NCBI GenBank assembly: GCA_015056565.1
Contig: SVGB01000018.1
Coordinates: 1-58,466 of the forward strand
DNA: 58,466 bases
Source: Butyrivibrio sp.
GTDB lineage: Bacteria > Bacillota > Clostridia > Lachnospirales > Lachnospiraceae
Direction: 5' to 3'
A model generated the notes under the pieces. It was given only the letters and a program-made list of their open reading frames with translations. It did not search any database and had not been told where the DNA came from. Position numbers and translations under genes: made by a program. Positions within the stretch are counted from its first letter, which is position 1; each line of letters opens with the position of its first letter. This document shows, piece by piece, positions 24,550 through 32,605 of the stretch.

Positions 24550-27201
24550 ATGGATATTGTTTTAAAGATCAAAGAGGAACTTAAGGTTGAGAAATGGCAG
24601 GTTGAGGCTGCTATCAAGCTTATTGATGAGGGCAACACCATTCCTTTCATTTCCAGGTATAGAAAAGAGGTCACTGGCTCTTTAAACGACGAGCAGCTCC
24701 GTAACCTGGATGAGAGACTTAAGTACCTTAGAAGCCTTGAGGAGAGAAGAGAAGCAGTTCTTGCTTCAATTGAAGAACAGGGCAAGATGACTGACGAACT
24801 GCGTGCTAAGATCGTGGCTGCAGAGACTATGGTAGCTATCGAGGATCTTTATCTTCCATACAGGCCAAAGAGAAAGACAAGGGCTTCAATTGCGAGAGAG
24901 AAGGGACTTGAGCCACTTTCACAGATCCTTCTTGCTCAGGAGACAACAAAGCCCCTTCAGGAGGAGGCAGCTGCCTTCATCGACGAGGAAAAAGGTGTAA
25001 ACGATGCTGCAGAGGCTCTTCAGGGAGCCATGGACATCATCGCTGAGGATGTTTCAGACAATGCAGATTTCCGTACATATATAAGAGAAGCAACCATGGA
25101 GCATGGACTTCTTACAAGTAAAGCCAAGGATGAGAAGGCTCAGTCAGTTTATGAGATGTACTACGACTACGAAGAGCCCATTGAGAAGGTCCTTGGACAC
25201 AGGGTACTGGCCCTTAACAGAGGTGAGGCTGAGAAATTTCTTGTTGTTAAGATCGAAGCTCCCAAGGAGCAGATCCTTCAGTACCTTAACAAAAAGATGC
25301 TAAAGAACGACAACCCAATCACAACTCCTGTTATCGAGGAGATCAACGAGGATGCTTACGACAGGCTCATTGCCCCTGCTATCGAAAGAGATATCAGGAA
25401 CGAGCTTACAGAGAAGGCAGAAGATGGCGCTATCTCTGTATTTGGCAAGAACTTAACCCAGCTCCTTATGGCGCCTCCAATTGCAGGTAAGACTGTTCTT
25501 GGATGGGACCCTGCTTTCAGGACCGGATGCAAGCTTGCTATCGTTGATGCAACAGGTAAGGTCCTTGATACCAAGGTCATCTATCCTACTGCTCCTCAGA
25601 ACAAGGTTGAAGAGTCCAAGGTTGAGCTGAAAAAGCTCATTGATAAATATAATGTAGATCTTATCTCTGTTGGTAACGGTACAGCTTCACGTGAGTCAGA
25701 GCAGGTTATCGTTGAGCTGATAAAAGAGCTGGACAGACCCGTTCAGTATGTCATCGTTAACGAGGCTGGCGCTTCCGTTTATTCAGCAAGTAAGCTTGCA
25801 ACAGAGGAGTTCCCTAAGTTCGATGTTGGACAGAGGTCAGCTGCTTCGATTGCAAGAAGACTTCAGGATCCTCTTGCAGAGCTTGTTAAGATCGATCCCA
25901 AGTCAATCGGTGTTGGTCAGTACCAGCACGACATGAACCAGAAGAAGCTGGGCGAAACTCTGGAAGGTGTTGTTGAGGACTGCGTTAACAAGGTAGGAGT
26001 TGACCTCAATACTGCCTCTGCTCCACTTCTTCAGTATATTTCAGGTATCAGCAAGGTTATTGCAAAAAATATTGTTGATTATAGAGAAGAGCACGGTAAG
26101 TTCAAGAGCCGTGCAGAGCTCCTTAACGTTCCTAAGCTTGGACCAAAGGCATATGAGCAGTGCGCTGGTTTCTTAAGGATTGCTGATGGGGAGAACCCTC
26201 TTGATGCAACCAGCGTTCATCCTGAGTCTTATGAAGCTACACTTAAGCTCATGGACAAGCTTGGCATCACTTTTGATGATGTGAGGGCAGCCCAGAAGAA
26301 TGCTGCCAAGGCTGCCAGCGAGAAGCCTAAGAGCGAAGGCGGAAACAGGCCAAAGCCTGCCAAGAAGCCCAAGCAGGTAGTTATCAGAAATACAAGTACT
26401 GCAATGGGAGCAGCTCTTGCAGCAGCCCTTGCAGGATCAGATCTTGCAGTTGTAGATGATGGAAATGCTGCAGATGCAGGCCGCGGAAATGGCGCTGGCG
26501 TGGCTGGAAGCCTTTCCAAGAAGGTTACAGAGGCTGAGAAAAAGAAACTTTCAGAGGAGCTTGGAATTGGTGAGATCACCCTTACTGATATCCTCTCAGA
26601 GCTTGAGAAACCTTCAAGAGACCCTCGTGAGAACATGCCTGCTCCTATCCTTAGAAGCGACGTCCTTGATATGAAGGATCTTAAGCCTGGCATGATCCTA
26701 AAGGGAACAGTCAGAAACGTAATCGACTTTGGTTGTTTCGTAGATATAGGTGTTCACCAGGATGGACTGGTTCACATCTCACATATAACAGACAAGTTCA
26801 TCAAGCATCCTCTTGAGGCTGTAAGCGTTGGCGATATTGTTGACGTTCAGGTTCTTGATGTTGAGCTTGATAAAAAGAGAATCTCCCTCACCATGAAGCT
26901 TGGAGATCCAGCCAAGGTAGCTGCAGAGGCAGCAGCCAAGGCAGCTCAGAGGCCAGCTCCTAAGGCAGCTCCCGCTCCAGAAAAGAAGGCAGCTCCTAAG
27001 AAGACTTCCGTAGTCCAGCAGGTTGCTGAGGCAAGTGGAGTTACTAAAAAGCCAGCAGTTAAGAAGGCAGCAAGTGCTACTGCCGGAGCCGTTGATACTG
27101 GCGTGGCAAAACGTCCAGCTGGCGATGCAGCTAGCTCCGAGGCTCCTAAGAAGTTCAAGAAAAAGGGTATCGTTATCTTTAGGGGTAACGCTAATGACTG
27201 A
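24550..27201 (+). CDS. tex: Tex family transcription accessory / S1 RNA-binding protein
   Basis: Nucleic-acid-binding protein of the Tex/Spt6 core family. It has an N-terminal helical domain (IPFISRYRKEVTG), a YqgF-like domain near 320-450 (GWDPAFRTGCKLAIVD), a helix-hairpin-helix region near 485-555 (YISGISKVIAKNIVDYR) and an S1 domain at about 712-782 (GMILKGTVRNVIDFGCFVDIGV). It is 883 aa where Tex is usually 710-780. The extra length is an Ala/Gly-rich spacer at about 580-665 and a Pro/Ala/Lys-rich tail from about 785. A GGAGAGG ribosome site precedes the ATG. Confidence 0.92.
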   Translation: MDIVLKIKEELKVEKWQVEAAIKLIDEGNTIPFISRYRKEVTGSLNDEQLRNLDERLKYLRSLEERREAVLASIEEQGKMTDELRAKIVAAETMVAIEDLYLPYRPKRKTRASIAREKGLEPLSQILLAQETTKPLQEEAAAFIDEEKGVNDAAEALQGAMDIIAEDVSDNADFRTYIREATMEHGLLTSKAKDEKAQSVYEMYYDYEEPIEKVLGHRVLALNRGEAEKFLVVKIEAPKEQILQYLNKKMLKNDNPITTPVIEEINEDAYDRLIAPAIERDIRNELTEKAEDGAISVFGKNLTQLLMAPPIAGKTVLGWDPAFRTGCKLAIVDATGKVLDTKVIYPTAPQNKVEESKVELKKLIDKYNVDLISVGNGTASRESEQVIVELIKELDRPVQYVIVNEAGASVYSASKLATEEFPKFDVGQRSAASIARRLQDPLAELVKIDPKSIGVGQYQHDMNQKKLGETLEGVVEDCVNKVGVDLNTASAPLLQYISGISKVIAKNIVDYREEHGKFKSRAELLNVPKLGPKAYEQCAGFLRIADGENPLDATSVHPESYEATLKLMDKLGITFDDVRAAQKNAAKAASEKPKSEGGNRPKPAKKPKQVVIRNTSTAMGAALAAALAGSDLAVVDDGNAADAGRGNGAGVAGSLSKKVTEAEKKKLSEELGIGEITLTDILSELEKPSRDPRENMPAPILRSDVLDMKDLKPGMILKGTVRNVIDFGCFVDIGVHQDGLVHISHITDKFIKHPLEAVSVGDIVDVQVLDVELDKKRISLTMKLGDPAKVAAEAAAKAAQRPAPKAAPAPEKKAAPKKTSVVQQVAEASGVTKKPAVKKAASATAGAVDTGVAKRPAGDAASSEAPKKFKKKGIVIFRGNAND

Positions 27202-27256
27202 TAACCGGTGGCCACAACGCCCATAGGTTGTCCGGTAAATCCATTAAAGTAAAATT

Positions 27257-27298
27257 AAAATGACGGTCTTCCAAATTAGTGGAGGGCCGTCATTTTTT
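27257..27298 (+). terminator. Rho-independent terminator of tex
   Basis: AATGACGGTCTTCCA pairs with GGAGGGCCGTCATT (small internal mismatch) and runs into TTTTTT. Confidence 0.85.
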
Positions 27299-27392
27299 GT
27301 TTGATATCATTTGAAAACAGACAGAAGTCGCAGAATTGGTTCCATGCAGCAGGCTGCTATTAGTCAGCTCTTTTGCAGCAGATTACCACAAG

Positions 27393-27773
27393 TCAGCTCT
27401 TCTTGCTGCATATGTAGTCCCAGCTGCAGTCGCCGCAAATCTCTTTGCGCTTTCCGCTATCTATCACATGCTTTTTGACAAGCATCAAAAACTCCTTGTA
27501 GGAAATCTTTGCACCATCCTCAAGTCCGCATGCCTTCAGGACTTCTTTATCGTATCTTTGCACTTTTTCTTCTGTAGTGCAGGTGCCGCCTTCATTATTG
27601 GGGCAGTTTTTGCAGACAACGTCGGTGCTGCTTGTAAGAGTGATGGGCTGATCAGGCTCTTTTTCACACTCTCTTATAACCCGCCCCATGTGGTCGGTAA
27701 AATCTTCACTATACCCCTTGCCTTCATAGAACTGAAAACACATTCCATGATGGGGCCTTAAACAAATACTCAT
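27393..27773 (-). CDS. DUF1284 family protein
   Basis: 126 aa from ATG 27773. The family signature is LRPHHGMCFQFYEGKGYSEDFTDHM-like, read here as LRPHHG, QFYEGKGYS and HMGRVI. Eight Cys, including CKNC and a CGDC...C pair near the C-terminus, suggest a bound metal or Fe-S cluster. The frame is open back to 27836 inside the reductase gene, but the ATG at 27773 gives the proper family start, with AGGA upstream. It is 22 bp after the Fe-S aldo/keto reductase and is probably its operon partner. Function unknown. Confidence 0.75.
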   Translation of the reverse strand: MSICLRPHHGMCFQFYEGKGYSEDFTDHMGRVIRECEKEPDQPITLTSSTDVVCKNCPNNEGGTCTTEEKVQRYDKEVLKACGLEDGAKISYKEFLMLVKKHVIDSGKRKEICGDCSWDYICSKKS

Positions 27774-27795
27774 AACTATTATCGTCCTGTCACTT

Positions 27796-28923
27796 TCATT
27801 TTTCTTCTTGTTCGTAGAGTGCCGCGAAATCTTCAAGGCGCTCTCTGATATTTATATGCTGTGGACAGTTCTTTTCACAGAGACCGCACTTGACGCACTC
27901 GGAAGCCTTCCCGTGATTCATGGAGAATCGCTCATAATACATGTTGGATTTCTTGCCGGTAACTGCGTGCATGTTGTAAAGGCCAAAATACTCAGGAATG
28001 TTGATGCTCTTTGGGCAAACCTCAAGGCAGTAGTGGCAGCTGGTGCACTGGATGGTTCCGGTGTTGTTCAGGATTTCAGTGATCGAATCAACAAGTTTAT
28101 ACTCGTCCTCTGAAAGGGGCTTAAAATCCTGCATGTAAGTGGTGTTGTTATCGAGCTGACTGACATCGCTCATGCCACTTAGTACAACCTCCACATTATC
28201 AAGCGATGCAGCGTATCTGATGGCCAGCGATGCAGGTGTCAGAGAAGTGTCGCCCAAAGAGCTATAGAAAGAATTAAATTTCTCCATGGCAGCTTCGGGA
28301 AGATTTGCTAAAGTGCCCCCTTTAATGGGCTCCATCACCATGACCTTTTTGCCGTGCTTTTTTGCAATCTCATAGCAGGCACCAGACTGGATCGCAATGC
28401 TGTCCCAGTCAAGATAGTTTATCTGAAGCTGGACAAAGTCAACCTCTGGATGGTCAGTAAGGATCTGGTCCAGAGTCTTAGCATCATCATGAAAAGAAAA
28501 ACCGATGTTCTTTGCAGAACCTTCCTTCTTGAGTTTTTCTATAAAAGGGAAGCCACCGAATTTTTCAGTATTTACATATCTGTCCCTGCCAAGATTGTGA
28601 AGAAGATAGTAGTCGAAATAATCAACTCCGCAGCGTTTTAACTGGTTGTCAAAAAACATCTGATAGTCATCAGATTTAGTCACTCTAAGGATTGGCATCT
28701 TGTCAGCAAGAATAAAGCTGTCTCTTGGATATCTTTTTACAACAGCCTCGCGTACAGCCTCTTCCGAATGCTCCTGATGGTAGGGATAGGCTGTATCAAA
28801 ATATGTAAACCCGCGGTCCATGAACATGTCTGCCATTTTCTTGAACTGCTCTATGTCAATTGACGCCGCATCCTCCGGGTTAAGCAGAGGTAATCTCATT
28901 GCTCCAAAGCCAAGTTTTTTCAT
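27796..28923 (-). CDS. aldo/keto reductase with C-terminal 2[4Fe-4S] ferredoxin domain
   Basis: 375 aa. The N-terminal (beta/alpha)8 aldo/keto reductase domain runs to about residue 275 (LGFGAMRLP, FDTAYPYHQ..SEEAV, DYYLLHNLG, GFSFHDD, EPIKGGTL). The C-terminal domain has CTSCHYCLEVCP and CVKCGLCEKNCP, two ferredoxin clusters. Such fusions are common in anaerobes; the natural substrate is usually unknown. A GGAGATCAT ribosome site precedes the ATG. Cytoplasmic redox role is inferred. Confidence 0.9.
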   Translation of the reverse strand: MKKLGFGAMRLPLLNPEDAASIDIEQFKKMADMFMDRGFTYFDTAYPYHQEHSEEAVREAVVKRYPRDSFILADKMPILRVTKSDDYQMFFDNQLKRCGVDYFDYYLLHNLGRDRYVNTEKFGGFPFIEKLKKEGSAKNIGFSFHDDAKTLDQILTDHPEVDFVQLQINYLDWDSIAIQSGACYEIAKKHGKKVMVMEPIKGGTLANLPEAAMEKFNSFYSSLGDTSLTPASLAIRYAASLDNVEVVLSGMSDVSQLDNNTTYMQDFKPLSEDEYKLVDSITEILNNTGTIQCTSCHYCLEVCPKSINIPEYFGLYNMHAVTGKKSNMYYERFSMNHGKASECVKCGLCEKNCPQHINIRERLEDFAALYEQEEK

Positions 28924-29163
28924 ATGATCTCCTATTTGTTGTTATTCAATCTTATTCTGCCATATGCGAAAGGTGTATTTCTATGAGTTTTTGTCTTTTT
29001 TATCATAAATTGCATAATCTCATGTCATGTACGATACGATAATTCATTTAATAGAAATTAAAGATAAAAATAATCAATTGCCCTATTGCTTTTATGGGCG
29101 ACATAATGTATCATCATAGAACGGACACGTGATATTGTGTCTAAATAGTATATTGTAACTGTT

Positions 29164-29293
29164 CTCTTATTCAGAGTGGTGGAGGTACATAGGACCTGGG
29201 AAGCCACGGCAACCCCTTGATCAGTCAGGAAGGTGCCAACCTGAGCGTGCAATTGCCATAGCATTAGAGCTATGACACAACGAGCAATAAGAG
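29164..29293 (+). ncRNA. SAM-I (S-box) riboswitch aptamer upstream of metK
   Basis: The P1 stem pairs CTCTTATT (29164-29171) with AATAAGAG (29286-29293). Inside are the conserved S-box pieces AGAGTGGTGGAGG, GGAAGCCACGGCAACC and GGAAGGTGCCAACCTGAGC in the right order, and a closing hairpin TAGCATTAGAGCTA. It senses S-adenosylmethionine and would shut off metK when SAM is plentiful. Confidence 0.95.
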
Positions 29294-29497
29294 GATCTGA
29301 GAGTCAATCAGTTCCGCTTGTTTGTGCACGCAACAAGCGGATTTTCGCATTAATGCAGAGAAATGCATCGATAAGGATTTGCGCATATATGCGCAAAAAT
29401 CATTATCGATATATTTCGAGCAACGCGAACGAGGAATCGTGGAGCAATTCCGAGTCTGCATTAACGCACGAGTGTATACACACAGAAAGGAAACAAA
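29294..29497 (+). promoter_or_regulatory. long hairpin-rich expression platform of the metK riboswitch
   Basis: 204 bases separate the aptamer from the metK start. CCGCTTGTT (29314-29322) pairs with AACAAGCGG (29332-29340), followed by ATTTTC, a weak terminator. A second long hairpin spans 29367-29410 (ATCGATAAGGATTTGCGC with its near-complement), and a third uses GGAAT/ATTCC near 29432-29450. The metK ribosome site GAAAGGAA lies at the end. Which structure does the switching cannot be told by eye. Confidence 0.6.
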
Positions 29498-30688
29498 ATG
29501 GATAAGTTTATTTTCACATCAGAGTCAGTAACAGAGGGACATCCTGACAAGATCTGCGACAACATTTCTGACGCAATTCTTGATGCCTGCATGGCACAGG
29601 ACCCTATGAGCCGTGTAGCTTGCGAGACAGCAGCTTGCACAGGTTTCGTTCTCATCACAGGTGAGATCACAACTAAGGCTAAGGTTGATTATGCTAAGAT
29701 CGCAAGAGAGACAATCTGCGAGATCGGTTATGACAATTCAGCTAAGGGCTTCGATGGCAACACATGTGCAGTACTTGTAGCACTTGATCAGCAGTCAGCT
29801 GATATCGCTATGGGTGTTGACAAGGCACTTGAGGCTAGAGAGAACCAGATGACTGATGAGCAGCTTGAGGCAATTGGTGCTGGTGACCAGGGTATGATGT
29901 TTGGTTACGCAACAAACGAGACTGAAGAGTACATGCCATACGCTATCAGCCTTGCACACAAGCTTACCAAGAAGCTTACAGAGGTTCGTAAGAACGGAAC
30001 TCTTGACTACCTCAGAGCAGACGGCAAGAGCCAGGTATCTGTTGAGTACGACGAGAATGGCAAGGTAAAGAGACTTGAGGCTATCGTTATTTCAACTCAG
30101 CACGATGAGAAGGTTACTCAGGAGCAGATCCATGCTGATATCAAGAAGTACGTTATCGACGCAGTAGTTGATTCAGCTATGGTTGATGCTAACACCAAGA
30201 TCTACATCAATCCTACAGGCCGTTTCGTAATCGGCGGACCTCAGGGTGACGCTGGACTTACAGGACGTAAGATCATCGTTGATACTTACGGCGGAGCTGC
30301 TCGTCACGGCGGCGGAGCTTTCTCTGGTAAGGACTGCACCAAGGTTGACCGTTCTGCAGCATACGCAGCAAGATATGTTGCTAAGAACATCGTAGCAGCA
30401 GGCCTTGCAGACAGAGCTGAGATCCAGCTTTCATACGCTATCGGCGTTGCACAGCCTACATCAATCCTTGTTGATACATTTGGCACAGGTAAGGTTTCTG
30501 ATGAGAAGCTTACAGAGGCAGTTCGTAAGGTATTCGACCTTCGTCCAGCTGGTATCATCAAGATGCTCGACCTTCGTCGTCCTATCTACAAGCAGACAGC
30601 TGCTTACGGACACTTCGGCCGCAACGACCTCAACCTTCCTTGGGAGCAGACAGACAAGACAGAAGAGCTCAAGAAGGCAGTACAGTAA
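29498..30688 (+). CDS. metK: S-adenosylmethionine synthetase
   Basis: Makes SAM from methionine and ATP. 396 aa. Motifs: [15 protein letters not shown] near the start, [12 protein letters not shown] (about 126-137), [21 protein letters not shown] and [16 protein letters not shown]. The start has AAAGGAAACAAA before the ATG. Highly biased codon use fits an abundant enzyme. Regulated by the S-box upstream and closed by a strong terminator. Confidence 0.98.
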   Translation: MDKFIFTSESVTEGHPDKICDNISDAILDACMAQDPMSRVACETAACTGFVLITGEITTKAKVDYAKIARETICEIGYDNSAKGFDGNTCAVLVALDQQSADIAMGVDKALEARENQMTDEQLEAIGAGDQGMMFGYATNETEEYMPYAISLAHKLTKKLTEVRKNGTLDYLRADGKSQVSVEYDENGKVKRLEAIVISTQHDEKVTQEQIHADIKKYVIDAVVDSAMVDANTKIYINPTGRFVIGGPQGDAGLTGRKIIVDTYGGAARHGGGAFSGKDCTKVDRSAAYAARYVAKNIVAAGLADRAEIQLSYAIGVAQPTSILVDTFGTGKVSDEKLTEAVRKVFDLRPAGIIKMLDLRRPIYKQTAAYGHFGRNDLNLPWEQTDKTEELKKAVQ

Positions 30689-30718
30689 TTTCCAGAAAAA
30701 GAAATATCGACATAATAA

Positions 30719-30757
30719 AAAGGGAATGCACTTTTGACGGTGCATTCCTTTATTTTT
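30719..30757 (+). terminator. Rho-independent terminator of metK
   Basis: GGAATGCAC pairs with GTGCATTCC, extended by AAA/TTT, followed by TATTTTT. Confidence 0.88.
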
Positions 30758-30767
30758 GTGTCCTTTT

Positions 30768-30995
30768 GGGCATATAAATTTCAATTATGCGAATGTCTTT
30801 TTTGTGAGTCAGTGGGGACGTTACAGTTTGACTCACAAATGTTTTTTGCAAATTAAGCACTAATCTGCATCTGACATGGGTTTTCGGGCATGATTTTTAG
30901 CTATATGAGAAAAGCAGCCTAACTAGCATGGGTTTGTCCAAATTTTTAGCCATTTGGCTTAGCTATACGCAAGTTTCTTATCACACGACATGGGC
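30768..30995 (-). repeat. ACCCATG/TATAGCTAA dispersed repeat, copy B (inverted)
   Basis: Read on the minus strand it has the same motif order as copies A and C: CCCATG, TATAGCTAAGCCAAAT, ACCCATGCTAG, ATATAGCTAAAAAT, AAAACCCATG, GATGCAGATTA, TTTGCAAAAAA. It is interrupted near its end by the 33-bp AGTC hairpin unit at 30804-30836. It lies between metK and the nuclease gene. Confidence 0.8.
30804..30836. repeat. AGTC hairpin unit with CGTCCCC core, copy 2, embedded in copy B
   Basis: GTGAGTC (30804-30810) and GACTCAC (30830-30836) are perfect complements around a GGGGACGTTA core. The copy B sequence resumes on both sides with a repeated CAAAAAA/ACATT segment, as after an insertion. Confidence 0.7.
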
Positions 30996-31075
30996 CGGCA
31001 AATTGCTGGATCATATCTTTCAAGCTCATATTACGAAAAAATAGATTTCACATAAGCAGACTACAGATAATATTT

Positions 31076-31122
31076 ACAAAACATTCACAAAAGCATTTAC
31101 AAAAGCATTTACAAAAACATTC
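31076..31122. repeat. 12-bp tandem repeat, about four units
   Basis: Units of ACAAAAGCATTT with small changes (ACAAAACATTC, ACAAAAGCATTT twice, ACAAAAACATTC). It lies between copy B and the 3' end of the nuclease gene. Confidence 0.75.
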
Positions 31123-31153
31123 ACTTGATAATAGCTTGCACAAATCGCTCTTC

Positions 31154-31930
31154 TCACAGGAAATAGCGCCTTACTATATCTTCAACTTCCATATACCCCA
31201 GCGGATACTCTACAGTTTCAAAAGTCATAATAAAATTGCGGCCTGGTATATAGCCTTCTTTAAAGTACTTTGGCAGCTTCATGATATTTCTGGCAACATA
31301 CCCAGGATCATCAAGTCTTCCAAAATGTTCCCAGACATATTCTTCATATGTCTTTGGATGGAGAATAGTGAAGTCAGTAGCAATCGCCACCCCGCACAAA
31401 TAGTGAATGTATTCATATCTATATGGAATGTGATTCTGGAAAAGAATTTGTGCTATCGTAGCTTCAGATTTAGACCTGACAAACTCATCCTTCGGAGCAG
31501 GAACATTTAGATGCTCAGGGTGATCTGTGCTTTTTTCATATGGCATATACTCCCAATCCTCATAAACATTGAAAAACTCGCTATAGGCTGACTTCGGATC
31601 AAACATCCTATGGCTCTTATCTGGCTTTCTGTGTTTTAAATATGCGTCTATCGACTTCAACTCATTTTTCTTATCTGAAAGCAAAAGCGATTTATAGTTC
31701 TTTTCCGCCAGAGTTTTAGCCAGTGCAAAATCACTTTTTTGGATATATTCTCTCTTTACCTTGCCATTATCCGTTGTCTTTTTATACCACAGAGTGTGTC
31801 CACCTCCGGGAGAGTTTACCTTATAGCTTGCCAAAACACCTTCAGGCATGCTGCTCAGTTCTTTTTCAAGTTCATTAATCTCTCTCGTAAGAACATCTCT
31901 TTTCCCAACATAATATTCAATTGAATCCAA
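31154..31930 (-). CDS. PD-(D/E)XK-like nuclease family protein, function unknown
   Basis: 258 aa. The C-terminal half has the layout of a restriction-endonuclease-like fold: RSKSEATIAQIL (E156), then ATDFTI (D186), then YVWEHFG (E201), followed by a helix with RNIMK. The N-terminal half is helical with a Glu/Leu coiled coil. The longest frame starts at ATG 31951, but AAGGAGG lies inside it, 8 bases before an in-frame TTG. I take TTG 31930 as the start. No methylase or recombinase is next to it. Inverted copies of the ACCCATG repeat lie on both sides. Nuclease activity is inferred. Confidence 0.6.
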   Translation of the reverse strand: MDSIEYYVGKRDVLTREINELEKELSSMPEGVLASYKVNSPGGGHTLWYKKTTDNGKVKREYIQKSDFALAKTLAEKNYKSLLLSDKKNELKSIDAYLKHRKPDKSHRMFDPKSAYSEFFNVYEDWEYMPYEKSTDHPEHLNVPAPKDEFVRSKSEATIAQILFQNHIPYRYEYIHYLCGVAIATDFTILHPKTYEEYVWEHFGRLDDPGYVARNIMKLPKYFKEGYIPGRNFIMTFETVEYPLGYMEVEDIVRRYFL

Positions 31931-32101
31931 ACAATAATCCTCCTTGAGCATGCAAATATACTTGTTACAAATAATAATGGAATTCTTTGAGCAGACCGCT
32001 CATGAACAACCAGATTTGTGAAAAGAACCATGAAAGAATCAATGGTTTTAGACGAAGAGTAAGATAACATATTGAGAAACAGCTTGTCTACAACCTTAAG
32101 G

Positions 32102-32117
32102 AAATCTTAAGAAATTT
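32102..32117. repeat. fourth AAATCTTAAGAAATTT box
   Basis: Same palindromic box as the three at 6576-6635. It lies about 170 bp upstream of the nuclease start, next to CCTTAAGG. Confidence 0.55.
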
Positions 32118-32187
32118 GCGTTTTGACGATAACCTTCAGAACAAGATAAGACCCTGAGCTTGAAAGTGACGATCCAGTGATTTGCCG

Positions 32188-32257
32188 TCAAGTGTCGTGC
32201 TTCAAACGTCGTGGGTCAAATGTTGTGGGCCGAGTGTCGTGGGTCAAATGTCATGAC
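32188..32257. repeat. 14-bp tandem repeat, five units
   Basis: Units of TCAAATGTCGTGGG with one to four changes each. It runs directly into copy C of the ACCCATG repeat and lies on the opposite side of the nuclease gene from the 12-bp array. Confidence 0.75.
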
Positions 32258-32435
32258 CCATGTCTAGTGATAAGGAATTTGCATATAGCTAAGCCAAATC
32301 ACTCAGAAATCGGATAAACCCATGCTAGGTAGGCTGTTTTTATTGTATAGCTAAAAATATTGTCAGAAAACCCATGCCAGATATAGATTTTTGCTTGATT
32401 TGCAAAAAAGACATTTTCTTAAATTGTAAATTTCC
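32255..32435 (+). repeat. ACCCATG/TATAGCTAA dispersed repeat, copy C
   Basis: GACCCATG, CATATAGCTAAGCCAAAT, AAACCCATGCTAGG, GTATAGCTAAAAAT, CAGAAAACCCATGCCAGA and TTGCTTGATTTGCAAAAAAG occur in the same order as in copy A. It is opposite in orientation to copy B, so the two flank the nuclease gene as inverted repeats 1.26 kb apart. Confidence 0.8.
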
Positions 32436-32493
32436 ATAATACCTACCACAAAAAGGGACACAAGATAAAGGGAAAAAGAAATATCGACAAAAT

Positions 32494-32520
32494 AAGTCAA
32501 AAGAACCGTCCCCGTGACTT
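32494..32520 (-). repeat. single GGGGACGGTTC hairpin unit
   Basis: AAGTCA and TGACTT are perfect complements around AAAGAACCGTCCCCG, the minus-strand form of the unit in the 5452-5572 palindrome. Confidence 0.75.
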
Positions 32521-32557
32521 GTTTTGTTTGATTTGCTAAAAAGCATATGCCCAAAAA

Positions 32558-32597
32558 AACAAAAAATAGGGAGCCAGTGTGCAACTGGCTCCCTATT
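32558..32597 (-). terminator. Rho-independent terminator of dnaE
   Basis: A 14-bp perfect stem AATAGGGAGCCAGT/ACTGGCTCCCTATT with a 5-base loop. On the minus strand it runs into TTTTTTG. It begins 9 bp after the dnaE stop. Confidence 0.88.
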
Positions 32598-32605
32598 GAC
32601 TCACA

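Noticed and set aside
27336..27761. 141-codon frame opposite the DUF1284 gene
   Set aside because: Hydrophobic-looking, but it is the complement of a gene with clear family motifs and it lacks a ribosome site.
29272..29531. Two short frames (77 and 69 codons) in the metK leader
   Set aside because: They overlap the riboswitch and hairpins, have no ribosome site and run into metK out of frame; they could be leader peptides but nothing supports this.
31076..31122. Tandem repeats as a CRISPR array
   Set aside because: Units are 12 bp without spacers; the 14-bp array at 32188 is likewise spacer-free, and there are no cas genes.
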